Of a stretch of 64,000 bases of DNA, positions 1 to 12,635 are shown in pieces; the stretch's first letter is position 1; every line of letters begins with the position of its first letter. The notes under the pieces are model-generated. The model did no database searches. It was not told where the DNA came from and saw only the letters and a list, made by a program, of their open reading frames with translations. This DNA is from Paramecium pentaurelia (taxonomy: Eukaryota > Ciliophora > Oligohymenophorea > Peniculida > Parameciidae): positions 611,151 to 675,150 of the forward strand of contig CAJJDO010000022.1 of NCBI GenBank assembly GCA_905183005.1, read 5' to 3'. Position numbers and translations under genes: made by a program.

Positions 1-1520
1 TCTATTGCATAAGGAGATTTGAGACATCTTTACAACTTTTTATAAATTTTACTTGAATTATCAAAACTTTATAAGGATTAAGTTTAAAATACAAGATCAA
101 ATTCTACAAGCTAACAAAATTTTTAATAAGATAATTCAACTCCTCCAGAATAATAATCAGGTAAGTTATTTAATTAAATTAGATTATTTTAATGATAATG
201 CTGAGTATGAAGAATCATCCTAAAAAGACGGTGGAAATTTTGAAACCAAGAAAATATAAAGGAATCAATCCCTAAAGGATCTTAAAAAAGGTGCTAATTA
301 AAATAATAATGCTACTGCTAAAAATTAATTATCAAATAATTAACGAAAATCTTCAGCTAGAAAAGTTGAATAGAAAAAAGTATTAAATTCAAAGGAAAAT
401 AAGTTAAAAGCTATAAGTAATGATTTATTACCTGTTACTTAACTTTAATAAAGAATAATAACACAAGATCCTAATATAGCTATAAAATATAAAAAATAAT
501 AATAGCAACAATAAAAGAAATCATCTAAAAAATAATAAAAATCATAATCACCTAAAGAAGAAGAAGAAGAATAACTAGATTAATTAGATTTTGGTTTTTA
601 AGATATAAGTGAAATAGATTATTAGTTTTTGGAATAACATGATGAAGAAGAAATTAATTAATTAGATGATCATGATCCAACAAAAGTTAAATATTTTAGA
701 GAATTATAAAAGGATGATATAAGAAAATTATTATAAGAAAAAATGAAAGAAGAAGAAGAATTTGGTGAATAACCAGAAATTGATCATTTTATAGATTCTT
801 AAATTCAAGTTATAAAAGAATCATTAGGTAATATGAAAAATTAACCACCAAGTGATGAAAAAGAAACTATTGAAAAAATTATAAAAAATAGAAATTAATA
901 TAAAGAATTTTTAAAAGATTATCTTAAAACTTATCAATAAAAATAAAAGAAACAAGAATCATAATAAAATAAATCAATGCAAGATTAAAAATAATTAAAT
1001 AAAATGAATCAAAAAAAAAAAGATGATTTAAAAAAAGAATTTGAAAATGAACATTTATCAATGTATTATAAATTAAGAGATGAAAAATTAAATTATTTAA
1101 GAAAAATGTAAATATTTTATATATTTCTCATAGTCATCGAATTATTTTTGAATTAGAAAAAAGAAAGATTATAGATGAGAAAAAAGATCATCTATAAATG
1201 AGAAGATAATAAAATATAATTACTAGAAATGCATTAGCATCTGTTGAAAATGCTTATAATGATAAAATTACAATGTTAAAAGAAAAATTATAAAATGAAC
1301 GAAAAGAAAGGCATGTTGCAGGAGTTGCATAAAAATAAGTAAATTATTTTATGATTTTAAGATTCTCTCAAAATTAGAAAAAGAATTAAAAGATGAAAAA
1401 ATTAAATAAATTCAAGAATTGAAAGATATTTGGAGATAAGAAAAAGAAAGATTTGATTATTTAATGAAAGATGATGGAGAATTAGAAAAGAGAATTCTTT
1501 AAATTTATAAAAAATATTGA
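1..1520 (+). CDS. Coiled-coil protein, possibly CEP95-like (5' end outside window)
   Basis: The gene enters from the left edge and ends at a TGA at 1518-1520. Introns at 161-182, 1108-1133 and 1339-1361 restore one frame of 482 residues. The first visible residues (GDLRHLYNFLQILLEL) resemble the tail of the CH-like domain of CEP95-type centrosomal proteins. An acidic, Q/K-rich linker follows, then a C-terminal coiled coil rich in K, E and R (for example ELEKRKIIDEKKDHL). From family knowledge, CEP95 is a centrosome/basal-body coiled-coil protein. The assignment here is an inference from general pattern, not from a diagnostic motif, so a generic coiled-coil protein remains possible. Confidence 0.55.
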
Positions 1521-1582
1521 GAAATTATATGCTATTATTAATTATTTACCTATATTTATTTAAATTAAATTTTATTTTCTAA

Positions 1583-2842
1583 ATGATTTTTGATCTAACA
1601 GGGTTAGATATTGCAATTGCCTAAATATCCTTAAATTTCTTGGTTTCTATATCATTTTTAATCAGATCAAAATATAATTAGAGGATTCAACAGAAATCTC
1701 AAAAAAATATTTTAAAAGTATTGACTTATTCTATTTAAGAAAAATAAAAAAAAGCAAAGTGATAATAACTTTTAAACTAAAATTACTATTTAAAACTAAA
1801 CATCCTCAAGTAAGTGTTAATTCAATTATAGTAAAAAAAAATATTAGTGCTCAAAAGTCTTTAAAATCTAATGAATTAGAATAGAATAATTCAAAAAAAA
1901 ATTAGGCTGAACACTATCCTTAATCTTCAGGGTTAATACTATCTCCTTGCAATAAAATATTAGGTAATAACATTAATAATAACTAGAAAATGACAAACTT
2001 ATATCAGATACAAATCGATAGACTCATAGATCAAGTTTAGTACCTATACTTTAGACTCAAAAATAGTAAACAACAAGCAAATCTAGTAATTGTAGTTAGA
2101 ATATAATTTAACTAAATCCAAAACCATCATCTGATCAAAATAAATCAATTATTAATTAGTTAAAAGAGAATCCTAGTTTTGGAGGATCTAAACTAGTTTA
2201 GTGTTAAGTAATTATAATAAAATAATTATATTTTAGTAATGTAAAGCTGATAATTCAGTTGAATAATCTGATGATATAATTACTATTGAAAGAAAAAGAA
2301 ATATGAGTGTACCTTCAGAAATAAAAGAAGATGAGAACTAAGAATAATAAATTTAAAAAAAGCAATAAGAAGAACTAAAATAAAAAATTTAATAATAAAA
2401 AGAAATCGAATATACATAGTATATTCAATTATAAAATCATTTCCTTTTATTTTCTTGTATGTTTTTTGTACAATCTATTATATAAAAAATGAATTCAGAT
2501 TTAAAACTATATGAAGAAATAAATTTAAACAATATATTGGAGATATATTCATTGTAGGCTTGCATTGGAGCCCTATATTTTAATGTTATTTAAGCACTAT
2601 TAATAATATTTTTGGAAAAAATTCTAAAATGCCATAAATTAATAACTCGATTATCATTCTCTGCATATAATATCTCTATCCCATTTTACCTTTATTCAAC
2701 TATAGAAGAGGAGAATAGAATGATAAATTTAGAATTTTTATTGATGATTGGATGCATTTATTTTTTATAGTTCTTAGTCTTTATTTTCTGTAGAATACTT
2801 AATTGGAAAAATTATCCTTTAACTTTATTTTTGACATTTTGA
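1583..2842 (+). CDS. Multi-pass membrane protein of unknown function
   Basis: The frame starts at ATG 1583 and ends at TGA 2840-2842, with introns at 1718-1739, 1810-1831, 1964-1986 and 2208-2236, giving 387 residues. One hydrophobic segment lies at residues about 8-26 (IAIAQISLNFLVSISFLI). A long polar S/N/Q/K-rich middle contains no recognisable domain. The last third holds several hydrophobic helices, so the protein probably crosses a membrane at both ends. I recognise no family. The gene starts 62 bp after its upstream neighbour on the same strand. Confidence 0.6.
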
Positions 2843-3190
2843 TATTTTATAATTACATATATAATATTTATTTGACTGATATTTATATTTATGTAGTGAT
2901 CTATTAATATAATAATAATATCAATTTTAAAGATGAGAGAGTACATTATAATTATTATTCAAATATCAATATTTATTATCAAATATTAGTCAAGTCTAAT
3001 AATAAATAAGTATTTGTTTTATATTCTTGAAAAGAACTATGATTAAATCAAAATAAGAAAAGGAATTTATGATAAAAGTAATTATAACAAATATTATATT
3101 TTCTCATTAGAAGGATTTAAAAATATGAAATATAGATATCTTATATATATATGAAAATTATTGTTTTAGTGAAAATTATTGATTTTATAA
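2843..3190. other. AT-rich intergenic stretch
   Basis: This stretch separates two convergent genes. It is AT-rich with no reading frame that looks like protein and no obvious structured RNA. Confidence 0.6.
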
Positions 3191-3364
3191 TCAACTTAAA
3201 CTTTTGTAATATGCAATACATTCTTTCCATGAATCTCTAAATGTTTGGCATTTCTCTTCTCCATTATTTTAAATGCATTAGTTCATGATTCTTCTTACTG
3301 GGGCACATTTGCAACAGGCACCATTTTTGCATTTACAACCTTTTTTAGGTACTTCTGAGTCCAT
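3191..3364 (-). CDS. COX17: Cytochrome c oxidase copper chaperone COX17
   Basis: This is an intronless 57-residue protein. It shows the COX17 signature exactly: a CC-x-C copper site (CCKC) whose last Cys starts the first CX9C motif (CKCAPVRRIMNQC), then a second CX9C ending in DSWKEC, with NNGEEKC between them as in known COX17 proteins. COX17 is a small twin-CX9C protein of the mitochondrial intermembrane space that hands Cu(I) to SCO1 and COX11 for cytochrome oxidase assembly. An extra CKC near the N-terminus (residues 10-12) is not standard. The TDP1 gene lies 66 bp upstream on the same strand. It is easily missed because of its size. Confidence 0.93.
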
Positions 3365-3430
3365 AATTAATTATTAAATTAATAAGGAATATCTTTTATA
3401 TTATTATTAATATTCATATAAAGAAAAATA

Positions 3431-5029
3431 TCATTTATTTTATTACTAGTGTTCTTTGTACAATTTTTCATAATATGCCTCAACAATCCAAGGTACATCA
3501 TCTTTTTCATATTTTAATGGAGGAAATTTGAATGAAAGTTATTCTATTATTTATTATTTCAATTATGCTGAATTTTTTTTTGGAGGATATAAGACTCCTA
3601 ATTCTGTATTAGCTATATACAATTAAGTTGCATTTTTTTCCATTTTTCCCCAAGCACCTTAACTAAAATTATGACTTCCAATATATATAGATGTATAATC
3701 ATTTATATCTTCATCTAAACCTGTAATAATCATAACTTTTAAATGGGGAATATTACCAGTATGCCAATAATAATGATCTGATCCTTAGTATTTATAAAAT
3801 AGATGTTTTGGAAATTTAGGATTTTCATATAATTATTTTTTGAAATGCAATGGATTTGCAAAGTCAACTCCTCCATGAGTTTAATTTTCAATATAATCTG
3901 CTGTTGGATATATTAATTTCAATTTTGATTATTCTTCTTCTTATTGATTTAGTATCATTTAATTAACTTTTTTGTTATTTTATTCACCTGTCAATGGTTA
4001 TTTATAGACTCTACCTGTGCAACATTATAAAGCAAAATCAATATAATTATTATCTAATTATCCTATACTAGTAGTTTAATAAGTAACACAAACTTATTTA
4101 GGTATTTCCATTTTGTTATTACATAATTCTTAATATAAGACAGACTGAAGTCTCATCATACCATATTTATATAATTGATTACCTACAAATCTTCCTGGGA
4201 TTGATGTAATAAGTCTTATATTTACATCTTTAAAATCATAATCATCATATTTAATTTTAAGGAGATCTTCAAATTTATGAGATGTAGGCAATATTTCATA
4301 TAAGAATTCTCTTAACATAGTTTTAAACTCTTAAGAAGTTTAGTCTAATTCACTTTTTCCTAATTTAAAATCTTATATCCACATTGCTTATGACCATATT
4401 GTCCAATCTCCTACATGTAAATTTTAACTTCCGATGACAATCCGAATAAATTTAGGAAATTTTAAAATCCATATTTTAGGATGAAATGCACCACCATACA
4501 TACTTGAACTTAATTTTGATGGCTTAATTACCATCCAATTTGGATAATTGTTATATTTTTCAATAACTTCAAGCTTTTTGTTTTAATTATCATTATTATA
4601 CACAATGAAGAGTTGTACACCTGATTTAACTATAGGTTCTAATAGTTCATCTTCAAATCCAAAACAAGTCATTAAAGCACTTTCCAATGTTTTTTTTGGC
4701 TTTTAAGTTTTAACATCTATATATGCATTTTCATAAAGGATGTTAATAAATGGTAAATGATGTTGTTATTTTTCATCTGTAGGATATTATGTTAAACAAT
4801 TTAAACAAAATGTTCCAATAGGAAAAGATAATTAAACTTCATTTTCTTCAATTTATTATTTGATTTCATCATCTTCTATGACAACAATTTGCTCCTTTTC
4901 TTTTTGTTTTTCTTTTAGTCTTTTTTGATTTTCTAAATAGAGTTCTTTCTAAACTGAATTAATTTCTATATAAGATGAATTAATCTGGTCTTGTTCTTCA
5001 GACAGATCCTGAAGTGTTCTTTTTTTCAT
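3431..5029 (-). CDS. TDP1: Tyrosyl-DNA phosphodiesterase 1
   Basis: A single 532-residue frame without introns. Both HKD-like half sites of the TDP1 branch of the phospholipase D superfamily are visible: FHPKIW with His183 and Lys185, and PHLKVM with His429 and Lys431, followed by SHNFSQGAWG, the counterpart of the SNLSKAAWG-type motif of TDP1. The N-terminal ~75 residues are charged and low in complexity, as in other TDP1 proteins. The enzyme removes topoisomerase I remnants and other 3' adducts from DNA ends in the nucleus. Length is close to the animal enzyme (about 600 residues). The start at 5029 is the first ATG of the frame. Confidence 0.93.
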
Positions 5030-5124
5030 AATGATAATGATATGAGAAGAATTGAATAAATTATATTCAATTAATTGTTTATATTTCTTTTGTAATAAAA
5101 TGAGTTTTTTTTTCCCATTCTTTA

Positions 5125-5773
5125 TCAAGATTTTGAGTTTGAATTCGGTCTTTTGGATGAAGCTGAATCAGAAGGTGATCTCTTTGGTGTAACACTTCTT
5201 TTTCTGATTCGTTGATCTCTTCTAGGGCTTCTGCTATGTCTCTTTCTTTTGTTTTGATATCTTCTTCTTCTAGATCTGGATGATGAATAAGAAGAATATG
5301 ATCTTGATTCAGATCTTCTATGACGGCGCCTAAAATTTTTAAATATCTTTATACTTTGATCTAGAATCGGATCGTCTTCTACTACGTCTAGGTGATTTGA
5401 TATTTGGACAATTACGAGCCCTAGAAATTTAATTAAAAATTTACCAATGACCACCTTTATTGCATTTGAAACATTTATCTTCTTCATTTGGACCTGTCTT
5501 TCTTCCTTTACGATTGTCAACTACATCTACTTTCAATTTTTGTCCATTGTAAGTTTATCCATTTGTACCCTTTAAAGCCTCTTGTGCTTCCTACTCATTA
5601 TTAAAGGTCTTAATTTCGAAATTAGTTCATACAACAAATGAATATGATCCCTTGTACGCAACTTCTTTGACCGTTCCATACTTTTTGAAGATATCTCTCA
5701 CATCTTTCTCATCCTATACTTTGTTACGGCTGTACCCAGCAACAAATAGTTAATTAGGGATAATATCACCCAT
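5125..5773 (-). CDS. SR splicing factor: RRM, zinc knuckle, RS domain (SRSF7/RSZ type)
   Basis: Three introns, complement(5609..5632), (5421..5444) and (5330..5354), join four exons. Residues about 8-80 form an RRM: LFVAGYS is RNP2 and GSYSFVTF is the RNP1 region. A CCHC zinc knuckle follows (CFKCNKGGHWARNC). The C-terminus is an Arg/Ser-rich domain with many RS, SR and RRR runs. This RRM-knuckle-RS order is that of SRSF7/9G8 and the plant RSZ proteins, nuclear regulators of splice-site choice and mRNA export. A splicing regulator is fitting in a genome with very small introns, but no target can be read from the sequence. Confidence 0.9.
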
Positions 5774-6067
5774 TATTTTTAATTAATAAAATTAAATCCT
5801 AATAAAAAATTATATTAGATATATTTCATTCTTTTTTAATTAAACAAAAATATATCTCATTAATACTCACTCCTTCCAATCAGATTGTAGATTTACAATT
5901 TTCTAATACTATTCTTAAAATTGTCAGTTAAACTAAACCATACAATTCCTTTAATTATATTAATCTTATCACATCATTTTAAATTGCATTACAACATCAA
6001 TCTAACTATTTTCTTTATATATAAAGAATATATGAAATATAATATAATTATTTAGATAAAATTAAAT

Positions 6068-7114
6068 TCAATCACTTTTATACTTCCATATATTGATATA
6101 TTTGGAATAATCCCATGTTATCAAATACTAATTATTTTTTGAAAACTAATAGAAAAAGTTATGATCAAATTGGATTGTCTAGATTTATTAATATAAATTT
6201 TTTGTATCCTTTCTTAATATCGAGAGATATTTATTTTTTTTCAAAGCACATATTTCCTAGCTTTATGAGATTGATGAATTAATTTCAAATAGCTAATTGA
6301 GCATTTCCTAAATTGTCTAGGATTCTTTTACTATACCTTCTTCATATAATTCATTTTCTCTATTAAAATTAAATATTAAATATTCTCCTTTCTGTCTTTA
6401 TATAACTAATGAATCATCATCTATGTTATAGTATTTCTTTCCTTTTATCATTTTAAGATTGATTGATTGTCTCTTCTTCCATAAATCCTATTAATTCTTA
6501 GAAAGAATTTAAACCTAACCGTTTTATGTTATGATGATTATTTTCTTTTAATGCTTATCATAACTTACCTAATGAATCTAAGAAAGTTCATTTTGACTTA
6601 TAGGAATAATTTAGCTTTTTATCCATTTGTTTTCTAATGTTCTCTTCCATACAATGATAAAATTGTAATCCATGACTCCAATCAGTTCATCTTCATCATT
6701 ATTTAATATTAACTAAACGACTTCAAATTCTCTAGTTTGTCCTTCCTTATAGATAAGGTATTATTTATTCCATTTTCCATCTACATCTCTAGTCCAAACT
6801 ATGACATTATCATTCCAACTTCCAATTGAATAAAACATATCTTCTTTGTTACTATACAGAATATTAGTAACACTAGAGGAGTGTCCTTATAGAGTTGATT
6901 CCACTCTTAGGGTCTCATTTTATCTTTAGCATACTAAAATTTGAAAGCCATAACCCAACACCCAAATATTATTGGAAGAATTAAAACCAAAAGCTTTACA
7001 CTATTGTGAGTGTTCAAAACTAATGATTAAGCTATACATATTTAAGCTTTCCCTATGATTTGGTTCTGATTTTCTTTAAGAAGATTCTGGGTGTTTCATT
7101 ATATTCAAGGACAT
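6068..7114 (-). CDS. WD40-repeat protein of unknown role
   Basis: An intronless frame of 348 residues from ATG at 7114 to TGA at 6068-6070. It has WD40-like blades, such as LQGHSSSVTNILYS with SWNDNVIVWTRD, then ENKWIKSQIIPIS, and near the C-terminus YLITWDYSKYINIWKY. The repeats are imperfect, as in the many divergent WD40 proteins of Paramecium. It is probably a propeller scaffold for protein binding. A possible 24-bp intron inside (GTAAGT at about 6568) is frame-neutral and reads well as protein, so I left it coding. Confidence 0.75.
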
Positions 7115-7356
7115 AATATAAACTCAAATAAGATTATGATATAATAATAATTAAACATACATTGGTTTAATAATCCAGTTTTAAATTAAAGAATGATACA
7201 TCATATTTAACAAATTAAAATTATTTTTTCGATATTTAGAAGTTGAATAATTATACAATTATAATATATTTCCATTAGATTATGATTTATAATAGAATCC
7301 TTAATTTTTAATACTTTTCAATAATTAATTCTGCTTCTATATCATTATTCAAAATT

Positions 7357-7632
7357 ATGACTAAATTCTTCAAAAAGAACCTCATTATTTCTTTATTAAT
7401 ATTTTTAATATTTACAGATATGAATATCCTCAAAGATTATTATAATGAAGAAAGTATACAACTCATTATTTAAAAAATCAACCTATAAATATTGAATAAA
7501 AACTTAAATTTCTTAACTAAACTAAAATCTTCGAAATTTAGTGAAAAAGCAAATCGAAAAGTACAGAAAAGAATTTAAAAAGTGTATACTTCAATTCATA
7601 AACTTTTATATAATCCCTTCTAATTTTAATGA
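7357..7632 (+). CDS. Small Lys-rich hypothetical protein with signal-like N-terminus
   Basis: A 91-residue frame from ATG 7357 to TGA 7630-7632. The N-terminus (FFKKNLIISLLIFLIFTD) looks like a signal peptide or signal anchor. The rest is a Lys-rich helical stretch with no Cys and no known motif. In this AT-rich code, chance frames of this length occur, so the call rests only on the signal-like start. Confidence 0.3.
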
Positions 7633-8816
7633 TACAAGTATTTAGTTGATAAGATTAATATCGTATATGGCATCTCACTTCTTTTCTATATATAAGAAAT
7701 ATAGTACATTCATTTTTAAGTGAATTTAAACTTAGGAATATTTATGCTATTAATAATATATAGAGATGAAGTTAATCAAAATTAAGTTTTTAATTAATAA
7801 AAAATAAATAAAATAAATCAATTAATTTTCGAGAACAATTTTAGTTTTACTTGTTTTTTAATAATATTTCACCCCTTTTAATAAAAGAACACAAAATATA
7901 ATATTTTTAGTCACTGTTATTTTCTAATCTAATTAATATTTAAAATATTAAATCACAATAATTATCTTGGTATTGATGAAAGCAAAGAATCCCTTAAATT
8001 TCTAATGAAATATTTTTGCTTTAGCTTTACAACTAACTTATTTCTTTAGTGGAATTTTAGATAATCAAAGTGAAAATTATGTAATTAATCCTCCAATATA
8101 TCATTGTAATTTATCTTAAAAGCTGATAAATTAATGAAAAAAAATATTGTCAATATTATACATCATAGATATGCTCTAGTTCCTTTCGAAAATTTAAGCT
8201 AAGTTCATTTTAAAATAATATTCTAAATTTTTGAAATAGATTTATATTCCAGAAATGTATATATAATCTTATTTGGATGTATAAAAATTAGATCTATAAA
8301 AAATTAATAGAATTTCAAAATAATGATCTAAAAGCTCCATTAAAATATTGAAAAGGAATAGCCATAATATGACCTGATGTTTATTCATAATTGCAAACTA
8401 ATAAAATTAACAACAAAACAATAATCTAACCAACAAAATGCTTGGATAATAGAACATGAACTGATTTTTAATTGTTTATTAAACCCCAAGAAGTTAAAAT
8501 GTTGTATCATTGATTTCTTGGATATTATCCTTTTATTTATTGATTCCTCAAAAAATACATAGTATAAATAGTAAAGTACAATAATTTTATCAATAATAAA
8601 TGATATTCTTCAACATATATTAATAAACATTTATTTTGGATTCATTGAAATAATTCAAACTCTTAATATATTAAATATAAAAATAACCAAATTTTCGAAA
8701 TCTTTTTAGAGTGTCTCCATATAATATTGCTTTGTTCTTAGTTATCTTTATTAATAGTCAGTTAATATTCTCCATAACCTTATAAATATACCATATTAAT
8801 TATTAATTTTAATTTA
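7633..8816. other. Long AT-rich intergenic region
   Basis: About 1.2 kb with no convincing frame on either strand. Short open stretches exist but lack consistent amino-acid composition and intron signals. I see no tRNA or known snRNA sequence. It could hold a relic gene or a non-coding RNA, but nothing seen supports either. Confidence 0.5.
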
Positions 8817-9308
8817 ATGTCGGAAGTAGAAGAAATTAATTTGGAATAAAATATCAAAAAGCCAAGACATTAAAGACAACAAAATTAATCTAGGCGCATT
8901 AAAAAGACAAAGAATAACTTTAATAGACCAAGAAATAATTCATAAAATAGAAATAGAGATAGATAAAGAAGAAATGATTGGAGATAATAAAATGGAGGCA
9001 ATTCAAGAGATTTATATGAAATTGATATTTACAATTTTCTAGCTAAAAATTAAATATCTGACCTTATGGTATTTAGATTGCATAAAGTTAGAGCGATATA
9101 AGATCTAGATGTGGGAATTTGGTTAAACTTCATATTATTGCCAATAATATATAAGAAAATGAGGCTGAAACAAAAGTATATATTTAATTCATTAAAGGTA
9201 GTTTTGAAAGCTTTTTTCAAAGATTAAAAGTCAGCTGATGAATGTGAATTTCAATACAACGATGCCAAACTTGATGATTTATCATTAAGAACAGAAAGAA
9301 AATATTGA
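8817..9308 (+). CDS. Basic Arg/Asn/Gln-rich protein, possibly RNA-binding
   Basis: A 148-residue model with introns at 9069-9091 and 9176-9197, both of which the frame requires. Residues 1-62 are very basic and rich in R, N and Q (RQQNQSRRIKK, RDRQRRNDWRQQNGG), a composition typical of nucleic-acid-binding tails. Residues 63-148 form a small folded domain of mixed helices and strands (DLYEIDIYNFLAKNQISDLM, VKLHIIANNIQ). I do not recognise the domain. If the second intron were retained the protein would instead end in a shorter tail (SFESFFQRLKVS), so the C-terminus is less sure. Confidence 0.6.
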
Positions 9309-9455
9309 TATAAAAATTATATATTAAATGAGATAAATATATGAATTTATTGTGATTCATATTGTTTTCTATGTCGTCTCCGTGCATATTGACTTAAAAT
9401 AATAAGAATTCGTAAATGAAAATCTATATTTTAGAATCCGAAAGACATTTATTAG

Positions 9456-12223
9456 ATGTGGATGTTATTTAACATATTCTTTGCTTCCATCTATATTATA
9501 ACTAAAAAACTTACTTTGATTCTTGTCTTTTTACTTCAAAGTTATATGTACTTTTACTTAAGCAAATATAATCCTTATTATGTCTAAGCAGCAACTGTAT
9601 TGATTCCCATAGCATTAATTGAGAAATCTAATCTATTTATAATATTGAATTAAATTGGAGCTTTTTTGATATCAGGTCCTTACAATCAAAATTAATAAAT
9701 ATTATTTGTAATTTTAATAATTGCTTTGGCAATATATATTTATGCAAAATAACATGTTGAAGAAATTTTAACAAAAGTATTAATATTTAAATATAAGTAG
9801 AAAAAGTAAAAAGTTGATTAAGATGAGAAATTTTTATAAGAATTACCATTCCCATTATTTATAGTTAATATCAAATCATAAATACATTGGTCAAATAAAA
9901 TGGCTAGAGAATTGACTGTTAATTGTGGTGTTAAATAGGGAGGATCATTAAAAGAGATATTTTAAGATTAAGACTTATTTTTATAATACTTAAATTAAGA
10001 TTCTAAATAATTGATTGTTTAAATGAATACTGTTTTAATTTAATAATCTCTTGAATAAAGTTTAATTATGCAATAAAATAAAAATCTTACATAATAATAA
10101 TAGTAATAATAAACTACATAAATAAACACTGATCATAAATTGTCTAAATACTAAAATCAGAAAGAAGATAATCTATAAAAATCAATTCATAAATATTTAA
10201 ATGTAGCATGTTTAACATTAAATTCTCTTAAAATAACAGAATAAATTTAAAAAGAAGTAATACTTTGATTTAGTTTTAGATATTAACAGTTTTAATTAAA
10301 CCATTTAAAATCAATTAAATGAGATTATTTATGATATGTATAAATGCAAATAAAACATTTTAGTAAAATAAAGTTCTTTAAAATCATTTAATTTAATAAA
10401 TTAAATAAAAGTAAATTCATATAATTTATAAATTTTAGTGGATAATAAATGCTTGTAAGTTTATAATAAGATTTTTAAAAATGGGATAATATGAGAAGTT
10501 TAGAAATAATTAGAGAATCAGATTTGAAAGTGATTTCTTAATCTATTGTAGATTTATATAAGATAATTTTTGAATTTGAAACTTATGAGGTATCAACAAG
10601 TTTCTTTCCATAATCAAACTTAATAAATTTTTAATGTAGAAATCATTATTTAAATTTTTAGTTAAAGGATTAGTAACTTATTTAATTGAAGTTTTTGCTG
10701 GCAGATATTTATAAAAATTTACTAGCATAAATCTATATTTTGATAATAGTATTTAAGATAAAATGAAGGGTAATTCTACTAATTTTTCTTTAATATTTAT
10801 GAGTATTTTAGAATTAATAGCAAAATATTCTGGAGATAAAAAACCATCTCTAAAAATTAATTGTAATTTAGATTAAGTAACAGATTAAAATAAAGCATAT
10901 TAAATTTAATTGTAATTTTTGTGGAGACAAGATGATGAATTAGACTAAATTTTTAAAGAATTCTTTCATTAATAAGTCATGCCAATGGATGTTGATCCAT
11001 AGGTTTAACGATACTTGATGACAATTAAAAAATTATAGAGTTATTCTGCTATGAAAATATTTTATATTGAATAATCTGTTGAATCTATTGAATTATTAAG
11101 TGAACTACATATTTTTGTAGATTTTTATATAAGTGATTCTGAAGAATCAAATTAATAAGTATATTAACCACCTCAATTACAAATTACTTTTAGTAGAGAA
11201 TTTGTAGGATAAAACCCAAATGAAATTATGTGGCAACCTAAAAAATAACCTTAAGTGATTGTAGATAAAAATCATTAAGCCATAATACGACCGATTAAAC
11301 CTATGCCTCCAACCTTTTTTAACAAATAAAATTTACCAATTAATGTTGAAGCAAAATAACCTAAAAAATAAGATGAGAATATTGAAGATGAAGTTGCTAT
11401 TTAAAAAAAATAAAAAGTTATTAGAGAATTGATTTAAGCCTAATTTACTAAAGTTGCACCACGTCTTTCTGAAAAAATAGCTTATTTGATTAAAAAGAAA
11501 TTAGAAAGTTAAGTTAATAAATTTTAGGATATTTAATTTGTTGGAGATCATGAAGATAAACTTGATAAAGAAGATTATTATTAAGGGAATGAAGAGTAAT
11601 CAGATTATGGAACTAGTGAAGGTATAAAGGGAAATAGTTATGATGATGAAGGATAATCATAAACTACTCCTAATCTTGATTCTGTTCCTACTAATAGAAG
11701 ATTTATGAATATTCCTTATTAAAGTGAATTTTCTAATATTGATTCTCGAGCTACAAATTAAATGCTTTAAGGTTCTGATTTATCAATAATTACATACAAA
11801 AAAATTAAAATAGATTAAATTATTGAAGAAATTAAGTCTAATTAAATTGACACTGCTGATTTCAGTTAAATTACAATGAATGAATAATTTATTCTAAAAA
11901 TTGCAGAATCTTTAGAAAAAAATAATTCACTTAAGACTTTGAAATTTGTTAAATGTGATCTTAGCGATTAAATACTTATAAAAATCTTAGATTCCATAAC
12001 AAAAACATAGTAAAAATTATTCTAAATTAGAATCGAGAGTTTGCATTTATAATATAATTTATTATAAGAAAAAGCTTTGAATCATCTCATTAGTTTAAAG
12101 TAGGGTTTAAAAGAATATCCTGTAAAAGAATTACATTTTCACAGTAATCTAGTAAAAGAAATTTAAATTAGCAAGGAGAAAGCATAATTATCAAATCTAG
12201 GAATAAAAGTATTAATTGGTTGA
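9456..12223 (+). CDS. Membrane-anchored PAS/histidine-kinase-like protein, degenerate, with LRR-like tail
   Basis: Introns at 10257-10279, 10411-10438 and 10636-10661 give 896 residues. About four hydrophobic helices occupy the first 100 residues. A PAS-like block follows (LFIVNIKSQIHWSN), then a helical region and a GHKL-ATPase-like segment (KMKGNSTNFSLIFMSILEL) that resembles the N-box region of histidine kinases but lacks a clear phospho-acceptor His and G boxes. After an acidic linker, the C-terminus has leucine-rich-repeat character (NNSLKTLKFVKCDLSDQ). The same core occurs in the gene at 60599-63057, which adds a receiver-like end. It is best read as a pseudo-kinase sensor; the role is inferred. 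The start is the first ATG after an in-frame TGA; ATG 9462 is an alternative. Confidence 0.6.
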
Positions 12224-12260
12224 GTTATATTATATTAATATAATTAATTAAATAAAACTG

Positions 12261-12635
12261 ATGGATTCAGATGAAGAAAAGCAAGTAGATCTTCCACCTA
12301 TTCGAGTAAGAAGTTCAGAATTGAATCCAAAGTTTATGAAAGACATCTTATTAAGTAAGTAGATCATTTATCATATTCTTTTAGAATTAGATGAATTATT
12401 CAAAAAATATACGTTGGATAAGGATATTTGTGTTGAATTGGTCAAACATGTGAAAACTAATCCTGAATATAAGAAAAGTATAAACTATTATTTTATAAAA
12501 ATAGAGGGTGAAGGTGAATGGCAATGCATTATTGGATCTAACTTTGGATGTTCCTTAAGTTATGATTTAGAACTTTTAACTTTTTTTGATTTTTTATCTA
12601 ATGGGAAATCAATACTCCTCTTCAAGTCAGGATGA
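12261..12635 (+). CDS. LC8-type dynein light chain, divergent
   Basis: With a 30-bp intron at 12355-12384 the protein has 114 residues. The core is LC8-like: KYTLDKDICVELVKHV, then GEWQCIIGSNFGCSLSYD and the terminal ILLFKSG, which matches the LC8 ending. Removing the intron leaves 17 residues between the SEL and KY landmarks, the same spacing as in LC8, which supports splicing even though the intron is a multiple of three and open. LC8 proteins are dimeric hubs of cytoplasmic and axonemal dynein and of many other complexes. Confidence 0.88.

Noticed and set aside
6545..6568. 24-bp intron candidate in the WD40 gene
   Set aside because: It starts GTAAGT but ends AAAAG, is frame-neutral, and the retained residues read well as protein.
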